The notes below the pieces were generated by a model that worked only from the letters and a program-made list of their open reading frames with translations, did not search any database and was not told the DNA's origin. From Pseudobutyrivibrio sp. (GTDB lineage: Bacteria > Bacillota > Clostridia > Lachnospirales > Lachnospiraceae), in contig JAILGH010000023.1 in NCBI GenBank assembly GCA_024697025.1, forward strand, positions 1-61,877: a stretch of 61,877 bases of DNA, given 5' to 3'. Position 1 is the stretch's first letter; the number at the start of each line of letters is the position of its first letter. The position numbers and the translations under genes were made by a program. Positions 18,586-26,710 of the stretch are shown here, one piece after another.

Positions 18586-19776
18586 ATGAAGTCAGATTTA
18601 TTTTTTCAAATTATAAATGCATTAGAGACCCATGAAATCAAGGCGTACTACCAGCCTCAGTATGATTCTAATTCTGGTCGTTTGGTTAGCGCCGAGGCCC
18701 TTGTGAGGTGGGAGAGAGAAGACGGCACTCTAGTTATGCCCGATGATTTTGTTCCACTTCTTGAGGAGTCAGATGCCATATGTACTTTGGACTGGTTTAT
18801 GGCAGAGGAGGTGTGTAAGACACTTCGTGAAATGGGGGAGAATGCAATTCCTATAGCTGTTAATTTTTCAAGATGGCACATTAGGGAAAATGATTTTTGC
18901 AGAAAGCTTAATGGCTTGTTGCAGACTTACGGCATCAACCCAAAGCTATTTGAAGTTGAGATAACCGAATCTGCACTTTCCGAAGAAGACTTCTGTGTTG
19001 TGGAACGTTGGGTATACGGTATTGCAGATCTTGGAGTTAGAATTGCTATTGATGATTTTGGCGCCGGCTTTACTTCCTTACAGTTTGTTAAGGATTTACC
19101 GGTAGATTTTCTAAAGATAGACAAGGCCTTCTTGGCAGACAATTGTCAGAACGAGCGAGGCCGCGGCACATTAGAGACAGTATTCTTTTTTGCCAGCAAG
19201 TTACATTTACACACAATAGCTGAAGGCGTTGAGACAATTGAACAGCTTAAGTTTTTACAGAACATGGACTGTGATAGAGTTCAGGGATACCTTTTCTCAA
19301 AGCCTCTTCGCAAGGAGGATTTTATTGTAATAGCTCTCTTTGACAATGAGCCTGCAGTGGATGAAAAGGATATATATCTAGAGACATTTAGTTCTAATAG
19401 AGCTCTTTTAGATACAATTAAGAAGGAATATCAGATTGTTATTTTTGGAAACCTTTTCAAGAATAGCTACTATTTGATGCATCAAGCCCCAGAGATGGAC
19501 TTTGGCGCACCTACCGCGGGTGTCATTGATGACATGACCGAAAACGCCATGGCTCAGTCCCCTAAGGGTTATGACAAGAAGTACTTTGATACGTTGTCGA
19601 GGGAAGCACTTATCAATGCCTACAACGAGGGCAAGAGGCGTGTAGAGGTTGAGGTTAAGCAAAAGGTTGAGGACGGTATGATTCTCACCTTATACACAGT
19701 GGTTCATTTATCTAAGCATCCATATAGAGATGATATTTTAATGGTAGGTATGTCTCGAGTGATAAGCAAAGAGTAA
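18586..19776 (+). CDS. EAL-domain cyclic-di-GMP phosphodiesterase with PAS-like C-terminus
   Basis: A 396-residue cytosolic protein. The EAL domain fills residues about 10-255 and keeps the catalytic set: AEALVRW, the Asn of AVNFSRW, EITES, IDDFGAG, the Lys of FLKIDK, AEGVET and RVQGYLFSKP. It should therefore cleave c-di-GMP, not merely bind it. No GGDEF or membrane part is present. The last 130 residues look like a sensory PAS-type domain but carry no recognisable ligand motif. There is no clear ribosome site of its own; translation probably follows alr. Confidence 0.88.
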   Translation: MKSDLFFQIINALETHEIKAYYQPQYDSNSGRLVSAEALVRWEREDGTLVMPDDFVPLLEESDAICTLDWFMAEEVCKTLREMGENAIPIAVNFSRWHIRENDFCRKLNGLLQTYGINPKLFEVEITESALSEEDFCVVERWVYGIADLGVRIAIDDFGAGFTSLQFVKDLPVDFLKIDKAFLADNCQNERGRGTLETVFFFASKLHLHTIAEGVETIEQLKFLQNMDCDRVQGYLFSKPLRKEDFIVIALFDNEPAVDEKDIYLETFSSNRALLDTIKKEYQIVIFGNLFKNSYYLMHQAPEMDFGAPTAGVIDDMTENAMAQSPKGYDKKYFDTLSREALINAYNEGKRRVEVEVKQKVEDGMILTLYTVVHLSKHPYRDDILMVGMSRVISKE

Positions 19777-19793
19777 TTTCAATACAAAAGAAG

Positions 19794-19841
19794 AACCGGT
19801 CTTCAAGGTTAGATTAATGCTAACTGTGGAGGCCGGTTTTA
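19794..19841. terminator. Terminator shared by the EAL gene and the convergent YgjV gene
   Basis: A long stem starting AACCGG/CCGGTT, continuing CTTCA/TGGAG and GTTAG/CTAAC, with T runs on both sides, sits between the two convergent stops. Confidence 0.85.
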
Positions 19842-19847
19842 AAATGT

Positions 19848-20363
19848 TTAAATTGGGGAAGGGTTGTTTTTATCCTTTAGTATTCGATAAACGCCAATGA
19901 TGCTGGTGACAAACGAGAAGCAGTCAAAGGCAAATACAACCCAGTTTTGTAAATTAAAATCGTACAGTGCAAAGCAGATTATACTGCCTATGCAACCAAG
20001 CTTGATAACCAAATCGCTCTTGGAACTAAGAGAAATGGTAATTAATGAGGCTGCCAAAAATGGAAGCCAGTCTATCCATCTGTTTTGGGTGGTTATGTAG
20101 GTAAACACTCCCTGAAAAGCTATAAAGAAAATCTTAAGCGGGGTGTTTAGATTCCATTTAAGACAGATGAGATTCCTAAGGAAGCTAACCATATTGCCTA
20201 CAACGGCAGCGATGCCTCCTAAGCAAGCGTAGGAAATGGAAAATAAAATAAACTGCACATTTTGCGCCCAAAGCACATGCTTTTTATGTTTGATGTAGCC
20301 TATGCACACCATAAGTGTACAGGCAAGGACAGAAAATATTCGTCCAACAAGAATTAAATTCAT
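19848..20363 (-). CDS. YgjV-family inner membrane protein
   Basis: A 171-residue membrane protein with five or six hydrophobic segments. The start is taken at 20363 because GAGGAG lies 6 nt before it; the upstream ATG at 20381 has no site. The recurring pattern I-L-F-S-I-S-Y-A-C-L-G-G followed by R-N-L-I matches the YgjV/Imp-YgjV family, whose function is unknown. It is a single-gene unit converging on the EAL gene. Confidence 0.75.
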   Translation of the reverse strand: MNLILVGRIFSVLACTLMVCIGYIKHKKHVLWAQNVQFILFSISYACLGGIAAVVGNMVSFLRNLICLKWNLNTPLKIFFIAFQGVFTYITTQNRWIDWLPFLAASLITISLSSKSDLVIKLGCIGSIICFALYDFNLQNWVVFAFDCFSFVTSIIGVYRILKDKNNPSPI

Positions 20364-20520
20364 TGTATACTCCTCATCCATTAAATATCATTATTAATAA
20401 TAATATAAAGAATATAATTTTTCATTAGGAAAACAGTAATTGTGATTTACCTCTTTAACTGACTAAAGAATTGATGTAAAATATGTTGAACCATAGAAAA
20501 TTTATGTACTAGGAGGACTT

Positions 20521-20988
20521 ATGGGTAAAGTATTTAGATTTCACAAAGATGTAGATACAGATCAGATTATCGCTTCACAGTATCTACTATTTCCAACAAT
20601 AGATGAGATGAAGGTACATACCTTCGAATCACTTAATTCTGACTTTGCCAACCAGGTTAAGCCTGGAGATTTTGTTGTGGCAGATGAGAATTTTGGCTGT
20701 GGCTCATCAAGAGAGCAGGCGCCTAGCGTACTAAAGGCTCTTGGAGTAAAGGCAGTAATCGCCAAATCCTTTGCCCGTATTTTTTATAGAAACTCTATCA
20801 ACATTGGCATGCCAGTTATCGTTAGCAAGGAGCTTTACGATGTGGTAAAGGATGGAGACGACATGGAGCTTGATTTGCTTTCTGGCAAAATTACAGCAAA
20901 TGGCAAGGAGTATTCCTGCACCAAGCTTCCTGAAAAGATGCAGGAGATTTTGGATCAGGGTGGACTAATAGCTTCATTAAATAAATAA
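20521..20988 (+). CDS. Isopropylmalate isomerase/homoaconitase family small subunit (pair 1)
   Basis: A 155-residue swivel domain of the aconitase superfamily, in the leuD class. D-V-D-T-D-Q-I-I opens the protein, ENFGCGSSREQAP is the family loop, and KSFARIFYRN follows. The specificity loop reads YLLF (residues 21-24), without the arginine found in homoaconitase loops, so a hydrophobic side chain on the malate substrate is likely. AGGAGG precedes the ATG. It pairs with the large subunit 23 nt downstream. Whether it serves leucine synthesis or another 2-alkylmalate pathway is open, because leuA and leuB are absent here. Confidence 0.85.
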   Translation: MGKVFRFHKDVDTDQIIASQYLLFPTIDEMKVHTFESLNSDFANQVKPGDFVVADENFGCGSSREQAPSVLKALGVKAVIAKSFARIFYRNSINIGMPVIVSKELYDVVKDGDDMELDLLSGKITANGKEYSCTKLPEKMQEILDQGGLIASLNK

Positions 20989-21011
20989 TTAGATTTTTAG
21001 GAGATAATACA

Positions 21012-22259
21012 ATGGGAATGACAATGGCGGAAAAGATTATCGCAGCCGCAGCAGGCAAGGAAAGCTGCAAGGCCGGCGATATCGAGACTGTTACAGTAGA
21101 TAAAATGATGAGTAACGACGGTACAACTCATCTTACAATTGACATGTACAACAACTTAAAGAATCCACACATCGCAGATGTAAGCAAGTTGATTTGGATT
21201 ATCGATCACAATATTCCAGCGGATAGCCCAAAGACTGCAGCCTCTCACAAAAAGATGAGAGATTTTGCAAAGGCTAACGGCATCACTTTCTATGAGGGTG
21301 AGGGTGTGTGCCACCAGGTCATGATGGAAAATCACGTTAGACCTGGTGAGCTTATTTTTGGAGCTGACAGTCACACATGTGCTTACGGTGCCCTTGGTGC
21401 TTTTGGTACAGGTGTAGGTTGTACTGATTATCTTTATTCAATGGTTACAGGTACATCTTGGTTGCTTGTTCCAGAGACAATCAGATTTAACCTTCATGGC
21501 AAGCTTAAGTCTGGTGTTTATGCTAGGGATGTTATCCTTACAATAATTGGCAAGATTTCAGCAAATGGTGCCAACTATAAGGCAATGGAGTTTGCAGGTG
21601 AGGGCCTTCACGATTTATCAATTGCAGACAGAATTGCAATCTGCAACCTTTGTGTAGAGGCTGGTGCCAAGACTGCACTTATGGAAGTAGATGATGTTGC
21701 CATGGATTACTTGAAGGAACATGGAAGAGAGCCAAAGGCAATTTTCAAATCAGATGATGACGCGGTATTTGCTCAGGTTATCGACATAGATTTATCAGAG
21801 ATAGAACCAGTAGTTGCAAAGCCTCATTTTGTTGACAACATTGCCCCAGCAAGGGAATGCAGCGATGTTAAGATTGACGAGGCATTCCTTGGAAGCTGTA
21901 ACAATGGTCGTATTGAGGATTTACGCGCAGGGGCAGCTGTTATTAAGGGCAAGCATGTGGCTCCAAAGGTAAGATTTTTGGTAGTTCCAGCTAGTCGCGC
22001 TGTGTATAAGCAGGCTTTAAAGGAAGGTCTTTTAGATATCTTTATGGAGGCAGGCGCTATGGTTATGAACCCTAACTGTTCAGTATGTTGGGGCGCATGC
22101 CAGGGTGTAATTGGAGAAGGTGAGACACTCATCTCCACAGGAACACGTAACTTCAAGGGACGTGCCGGCCACAAGGATTCTTTCGTGTACCTTGCCAGCG
22201 CTGCTACAGTAACTGCATCTGCTATAACAGGTCATATTACTGTAGCAGAGGATTTGTAA
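21012..22259 (+). CDS. Isopropylmalate isomerase/homoaconitase family large subunit (pair 1)
   Basis: A 415-residue [4Fe-4S] hydro-lyase subunit. Cluster ligands are in FLGSCNNGRIEDL and in the NPNCSVCWGACQG stretch; ADSHTCAYGALGAF is the active-site segment. The usual SCTNGR is SCNNGR here, and CGxC is CSVC, so it is not the ordinary LeuC type. It forms a heterodimer with the small subunit at 20521-20988 and would interconvert 2- and 3-substituted malates through an alkene intermediate. AGGAGA lies upstream. A second, distinct large subunit is at 23147. Confidence 0.85.
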   Translation: MGMTMAEKIIAAAAGKESCKAGDIETVTVDKMMSNDGTTHLTIDMYNNLKNPHIADVSKLIWIIDHNIPADSPKTAASHKKMRDFAKANGITFYEGEGVCHQVMMENHVRPGELIFGADSHTCAYGALGAFGTGVGCTDYLYSMVTGTSWLLVPETIRFNLHGKLKSGVYARDVILTIIGKISANGANYKAMEFAGEGLHDLSIADRIAICNLCVEAGAKTALMEVDDVAMDYLKEHGREPKAIFKSDDDAVFAQVIDIDLSEIEPVVAKPHFVDNIAPARECSDVKIDEAFLGSCNNGRIEDLRAGAAVIKGKHVAPKVRFLVVPASRAVYKQALKEGLLDIFMEAGAMVMNPNCSVCWGACQGVIGEGETLISTGTRNFKGRAGHKDSFVYLASAATVTASAITGHITVAEDL

Positions 22260-22351
22260 AGCGCATTACGCTATAACCAATTTACAAATCTTTTGGAAAC
22301 AATATTTAGAAGCTTTAGTTCTAGAGTTTATAGTTAGAATCTATTTAATTA

Positions 22352-22560
22352 TTAGATAACCTTTAGAGCAAAATCTTATAACAGAGTGATATGTTTTTGA
22401 AAGACATATTATTTTGAAATCGTATTATTTAGATAACCTTTAGAGTAAAATCTTATAACAGAGTGATATGTTTTTGAAAGATATATTATTTTGAAATCGT
22501 ATTATTAGATAACTTTTAGAACAAAATCTCCTTAACAATGTATTATTGTTTTGAGGGAGA
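22352..22560 (+). repeat. Tandem 77/76-bp intergenic repeats with hairpin potential
   Basis: Two nearly identical units start with TTAGATAACC at 22352 and 22429 (77 and 76 bp). A third, shorter and diverged unit starts at 22505. Units 1 and 2 contain ATATGT...ACATAT or its wobble form; unit 3 has AACAAT/ATTGTT nested in TCTCC/GGGAGA and then CATTTTT, like an attenuator. The 22260-22645 gap holds no gene; a TATAAT at 22590-22595 may be a promoter element for the next pair. Confidence 0.8.
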
Positions 22561-22645
22561 CATTTTTAGTCGACCGAAAAATTATAATATATTGTGAAGG
22601 TAAGATTTTGCCCACAACCTACATTACACAGAAAGGGCCTTATAT

Positions 22646-23131
22646 ATGTTTACTGCAAAAATTTGGAAATTGGGGGACGATATTGATACGGATATTATCC
22701 TTCCTACAGAATATTTAGCCTTTGAGACGGTGCAGGAAATGAAGCCTTATGCTTTTTCTCCACTTCGTCCAGATTTGGCAAGCAAAATTCAGCCAGGAGA
22801 TATGATAGTAGCAGGCAATAATTTTGGCTGTGGCTCATCAAGAGAGCAGGCTCCAGAGGTGGTAAAGGCACTTGGGGTATCATGCATCGTGGCCAAGTCT
22901 TATGCCCGCATTTTCTTTAGAAATGCCATCAACAATGGTTTGCTTTTGATTGAGCAACCAGATTTGTTTGACGAGGTAAACGAGGGTGATATTGCAGAGG
23001 TTACACCTGGCAAAGAGATTAAAGTAAATGGAAAGAGCTATGATATTGCGTCATTACCTCAGAATCTTACAGATATTTTGGACGCTGGCGGTTTGGTTAA
23101 GGCTATGAGAAAACGCAACGGATTAGATTAG
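22646..23131 (+). CDS. Isopropylmalate isomerase/homoaconitase family small subunit (pair 2)
   Basis: A 161-residue leuD-class swivel subunit with the loop NNFGCGSSREQAP and the motif KSYARIFFRN. The specificity loop is YLAF (residues 23-26), again hydrophobic and again without arginine. It differs throughout from the pair 1 subunit, so it is an older paralogue rather than a recent copy. Its partner starts 16 nt downstream. The GAAAGGG site before the ATG is weaker than in pair 1, and the upstream gap carries the 77-bp repeats, suggesting separate regulation. Confidence 0.85.
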   Translation: MFTAKIWKLGDDIDTDIILPTEYLAFETVQEMKPYAFSPLRPDLASKIQPGDMIVAGNNFGCGSSREQAPEVVKALGVSCIVAKSYARIFFRNAINNGLLLIEQPDLFDEVNEGDIAEVTPGKEIKVNGKSYDIASLPQNLTDILDAGGLVKAMRKRNGLD

Positions 23132-23146
23132 TTTTGGGAGATAATA

Positions 23147-24388
23147 ATGGGACACACACTTATTGAAAAGATAATTGGAAAAAAAGTAGGACATGATGTA
23201 AAGCCTGGCGATATTGTTACAGTTCCGGTTGACTGGTGCATGGTTGATGACATCATGGTTCCTTTTGCTGTACAAAAATTTGAGGAAATGGGATTTCAAA
23301 AGGTATACGATCCAAACAAGGTTGTCTTGATTTATGATCATTTCCTCCCAGCTACTCAGACAGACGACTCAAGACATTTTAGAGTTGGAGATGAGTTTGC
23401 AGACAAGTACGGAATCAAAAATGTTCATAGAACTGACGGTATCTGTCATCAGCTTATGACAGAGGCAGGTTATGTTAAGCCGGGTGATATTGCTTTTGGT
23501 ACAGATAGCCACACTGTTACCTATGGATGCGTTGGCGCATTTTCTACTGGTATCGGATATACGGAGATGGCTGGAATTCTTGGTACAGGAGAGCTTTGGA
23601 TAAAGGTTCCTGAGACAATCAAGATTGAGATTGATGGCACAGTGCCAGGTAACGTTACATCTAAGGATATTATTCTTAGAATTATTGGAGATTTGACGGC
23701 ATCAGGTGCTACATATAAATCTCTTGAGTTTACCGGAAGTACAGTAGAGGCAATGAGCGTTGCTAGCCGTATGACAATGTCCAACATGTCAGTAGAGGCT
23801 GGTGCTAAGTGTGGACTTTTTGCTCCAGATGACAAGACTTGTGATTACTGCAAGATTCCTTACGATGATGAGATGAGAGAACTTCACGGTGATGACGATG
23901 CCAACTACTCACAGATTCTCAGATACAGAGCGGAGGACTTTGTGCCTGTTTGCGCATGCCCATCACTTGTAGACAATATTAAGCCGGTCTCTGAGCTTAA
24001 AGGAACCAAGGTTAACCAGGTATTTCTTGGCTCATGTACTAACGGTCGTCTTGAAGATCTTAGAACAGCGGCTACTATTCTTAAGGGCAAGCATGTTGCT
24101 CCTTACGTTAAGTTGATAGTTACACCTGCTAGTAGAAAGGTTTACCGCGCAGCTCTTGCTGATGGTACTTTGGAAATTCTTTCTGATGCTGGCGCTATTA
24201 TCACAACTCCAGGCTGTGGCCTTTGCTGCGGTAGAGGCGGCGGAATCCTCTCAGATGACGAGGTGGTAGTAGCTACCAACAATCGTAATTTCCTAGGCAG
24301 AATGGGTACTAGCAAGGTTAAGATTTATTTGGCTAGTCCTGCCACAGCAGCTGCTACAGCTATAGCAGGAGAGATTACAGAGGCATAG
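23147..24388 (+). CDS. Isopropylmalate isomerase/homoaconitase family large subunit (pair 2)
   Basis: A 413-residue Fe-S hydro-lyase subunit. Cluster cysteines are in FLGSCTNGRLEDL and in TPGCGLCCGRGGG; TDSHTVTYGCVGAFSTG is the active-site stretch. The residues following the second cysteine pair (CCGRGGG) differ from the common CLG-HMG form. The N-terminal half (DWCMVDDIMVPFA) also differs from pair 1. It should form a heterodimer with the protein at 22646-23131; the substrate is probably a substituted malate. It is followed after 3 nt by a CobW-type GTPase, so all three are likely one operon. Confidence 0.85.
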   Translation: MGHTLIEKIIGKKVGHDVKPGDIVTVPVDWCMVDDIMVPFAVQKFEEMGFQKVYDPNKVVLIYDHFLPATQTDDSRHFRVGDEFADKYGIKNVHRTDGICHQLMTEAGYVKPGDIAFGTDSHTVTYGCVGAFSTGIGYTEMAGILGTGELWIKVPETIKIEIDGTVPGNVTSKDIILRIIGDLTASGATYKSLEFTGSTVEAMSVASRMTMSNMSVEAGAKCGLFAPDDKTCDYCKIPYDDEMRELHGDDDANYSQILRYRAEDFVPVCACPSLVDNIKPVSELKGTKVNQVFLGSCTNGRLEDLRTAATILKGKHVAPYVKLIVTPASRKVYRAALADGTLEILSDAGAIITTPGCGLCCGRGGGILSDDEVVVATNNRNFLGRMGTSKVKIYLASPATAAATAIAGEITEA

Positions 24389-24391
24389 TTA

Positions 24392-25324
24392 ATGATTAAA
24401 GTTGATTTGATTACAGGCTTTCTTGGAAGCGGCAAAACTACATTTCTAAAAATGTACGCCAAGCATTTTATGGATAAGGGACAGCGCATCGGTATTCTTG
24501 AAAATGATTACGGTGCTGTCAATGTAGATATGCTGCTTTTGAACGAGCTTCGCGGTGATAATTGCGAGCTTGAGATGGTGGCGGGCGGTTGCGATGCTGA
24601 CTGTCACAGGAGGCGCTTCAAGACCAAGCTTATTGCCATGGGGATGAGTGGTTACGATAGAGTGATTATTGAGCCATCTGGAATTTTTGATGTAGATGAG
24701 TTTTTTGATGCTTTAAGAGACGAACCCCTCGATAGATGGTACGAGATAGGAAATGTAATCACTATCGTAGATGCGAATTTGGAAAATGATTTGTCGGATG
24801 TATCGGATTATTTTCTTGCATCACAGATTGCAAATGCAGGGCTTGTAGTTCTTAGCAAAGCGCAGCTTACAAGTGATGAACAGCTTGCAGCTACAATAGA
24901 GCACCTAAAGGTTGCAGCTAAAAAGGCTCAGCTTCAAAAAGATATTGATTCAATTGTCTTTGCCAAGGATTGGTTCAATATGGATGAGGAAGATTTTAAT
25001 ACACTTTCTAGTGCAGGCTATTCCATGGCTTCCTACGTTAAGAAGCATGGAGTTGATGGAGGCGGTTACAAGACGGTATATTTTCTTGAACTTCCTATGA
25101 CTAAAGCTTCCATAAAACAAAAAATAAATACCCTTATGACTACAGAGGATTATGGCAAGATTCTTAGAGCAAAGGGCTTCTTTAAAGAAGGTGATACTTG
25201 GTATCAGTTCAATGCTACTAGCAAAGAATTTGAGCTTACCGAAATGTCTGTAGGCCAAGAGGTATTTATTGTAATAGGCGAAGATTTAGACTCTGATAAG
25301 ATTAAATCATTCATGACAAGCTAA
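24392..25324 (+). CDS. CobW/COG0523-type GTP-binding protein
   Basis: A 310-residue G3E-family GTPase, a group of metallochaperones and metalloenzyme insertion factors. Walker A is GFLGSGKTT, the family ENDYG replaces ENEFG, and EPSGIFDVDEF matches the switch region. The metal motif, normally CxCC, is GGCDADCH, so two cysteines lie four apart. The C-terminal CobW domain is present. Its position 3 nt after an Fe-S hydro-lyase suggests it serves that enzyme, by inference. Its stop overlaps the convergent ClC gene's stop by 4 nt. Confidence 0.85.
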   Translation: MIKVDLITGFLGSGKTTFLKMYAKHFMDKGQRIGILENDYGAVNVDMLLLNELRGDNCELEMVAGGCDADCHRRRFKTKLIAMGMSGYDRVIIEPSGIFDVDEFFDALRDEPLDRWYEIGNVITIVDANLENDLSDVSDYFLASQIANAGLVVLSKAQLTSDEQLAATIEHLKVAAKKAQLQKDIDSIVFAKDWFNMDEEDFNTLSSAGYSMASYVKKHGVDGGGYKTVYFLELPMTKASIKQKINTLMTTEDYGKILRAKGFFKEGDTWYQFNATSKEFELTEMSVGQEVFIVIGEDLDSDKIKSFMTS

Positions 25325-26598
25325 TGTACATGCTTGTCTATATAATTGCTACGATATTTGCTGTACACAATCTTTTGAGATTTGTACAAGCCGGTGTATC
25401 CAGATACCCAATAGCTAAATGCCACTGCAAGAAGGAAATAAGGCATTGGCTTGTAGCCGAACAATTCAAAGCAAATCAAAAGGCTTGAGATAGGGCAGTT
25501 TGTAACACCACAGAACAGTGCACCCATGCCGACTGCCGCCATAAGTGATGGTGGCATACCGATAATTGGTCCCATGGCAGCACCGAAGGTTGCACCTATA
25601 AATAACGTTGGAACGATTTCACCACCTTTATATCCGCAGGATAGTGTGAGGGTGGTGAATATTATTTTAAGTAAGAAATATTCAAGACCGATAGCAGCGC
25701 CAGTAAAGCAGGATGCAATTATTGCAGAGCCAGTACTGTTAAAATCCTGAGAGCCAACAATCAAGGTGAGAAGTAGAACGCTGCATCCACCGATAAATCC
25801 TTTTAGGTAAGGGTTCTTAAGCTTGTCACTAAGAAAATCTTCGTAGGTATGAAGGGCTGTGCAAAATAGCATAGATACAAGTCCGCAAAGTATGGCGAAA
25901 ATACATATAGTGATAGCAGTCTTTATACCAAACTTTGGAAGTTCGCCGATAACAAATTCTTCAGCACCAAGTCCAAAGTGGGCTGCTACAGCTCTTGCTA
26001 CAAGTGAGGCAATGACGCATGGTACCAAAGCAGCGTAGTGCATGATACCTACGGATATAACCTCCATAGAGAAAATAGCAGCTGCCATAGGTGTACCAAA
26101 TAAAGCGGAAAAGGCAGCACTCATGCCACACATAATCATGGTTTTTTTGTCAGTTGGAGAAAGTTTAAATATTCGTCCTAAACCATTTCCAATGGCGCCG
26201 CCCATTTGAAGAGCTGCACCCTCACGACCAGCAGAACCACCTATTAAATGAGTAATGCAGGTGGCAACAAAAATAAGTGGAGCGAGCCTAGCTGGCAGCT
26301 TTTCATCTGATTGGATTGCTGCTATGACGGTGTTAGTACCACTGTCTTTAGTTTTCAAAACTTTTTTATAAATGAATGTGATTATAATTGCACCAAAAGG
26401 TAGTAGATAGATAAGCCATGGATGGGTTTCTCTGGTCTGTATCATATACCGCATAGAAACGCCAAAGGCTGTAGAAAATAAACCAACAACAAGACCAATA
26501 AGGATTGAGCCTGCAGTCCAACCAATAACGGAAAGAACGCGTTTGCTGTTATGATCTATTTTATGAAGAGCTAATTCTTTGAATTCTTCTGATATCAT
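25321..26598 (-). CDS. ClC-family anion transporter
   Basis: A 425-residue membrane protein with ClC topology, about 10-12 helices. The gating glutamate is in GGSAGREGAALQMGG, so it is probably a proton-coupled antiporter. The chloride-site GSGIP motif is replaced by DSGTN, the P after GREG is A, and the third motif reads ALFGTPMAAAIFSMEV. These departures resemble the fluoride/proton (CLC-F) branch, though this is a tentative reading by eye. No fluoride riboswitch is visible upstream. It converges on the CobW gene and diverges from the lipid kinase. Confidence 0.8.
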   Translation of the reverse strand: MISEEFKELALHKIDHNSKRVLSVIGWTAGSILIGLVVGLFSTAFGVSMRYMIQTRETHPWLIYLLPFGAIIITFIYKKVLKTKDSGTNTVIAAIQSDEKLPARLAPLIFVATCITHLIGGSAGREGAALQMGGAIGNGLGRIFKLSPTDKKTMIMCGMSAAFSALFGTPMAAAIFSMEVISVGIMHYAALVPCVIASLVARAVAAHFGLGAEEFVIGELPKFGIKTAITICIFAILCGLVSMLFCTALHTYEDFLSDKLKNPYLKGFIGGCSVLLLTLIVGSQDFNSTGSAIIASCFTGAAIGLEYFLLKIIFTTLTLSCGYKGGEIVPTLFIGATFGAAMGPIIGMPPSLMAAVGMGALFCGVTNCPISSLLICFELFGYKPMPYFLLAVAFSYWVSGYTGLYKSQKIVYSKYRSNYIDKHVH

Positions 26599-26656
26599 AG
26601 GGGTTACCTTTCTTTTATTAACTTTGCTCTTATGCTATCATAAGTAACAAAAGTCG

Positions 26657-26681
26657 AAAAGTGTTTTATTTCAACACTTTT
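26657..26681. promoter_or_regulatory. Inverted repeat between ClC and lipid kinase genes
   Basis: A 9-bp inverted repeat AAAAGTGTT/AACACTTTT with a 7-nt spacer lies in the divergent intergenic region. It could be an operator; no regulator is known. Confidence 0.35.
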
Positions 26682-26710
26682 ATTAAAATAATATTTAGAT
26701 AGAGGTATCT

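Noticed and set aside
26599-26710. Fluoride riboswitch before the ClC gene
   Set aside because: No match to the conserved GGxGATG...CC pseudoknot pattern; only a simple inverted repeat is present.
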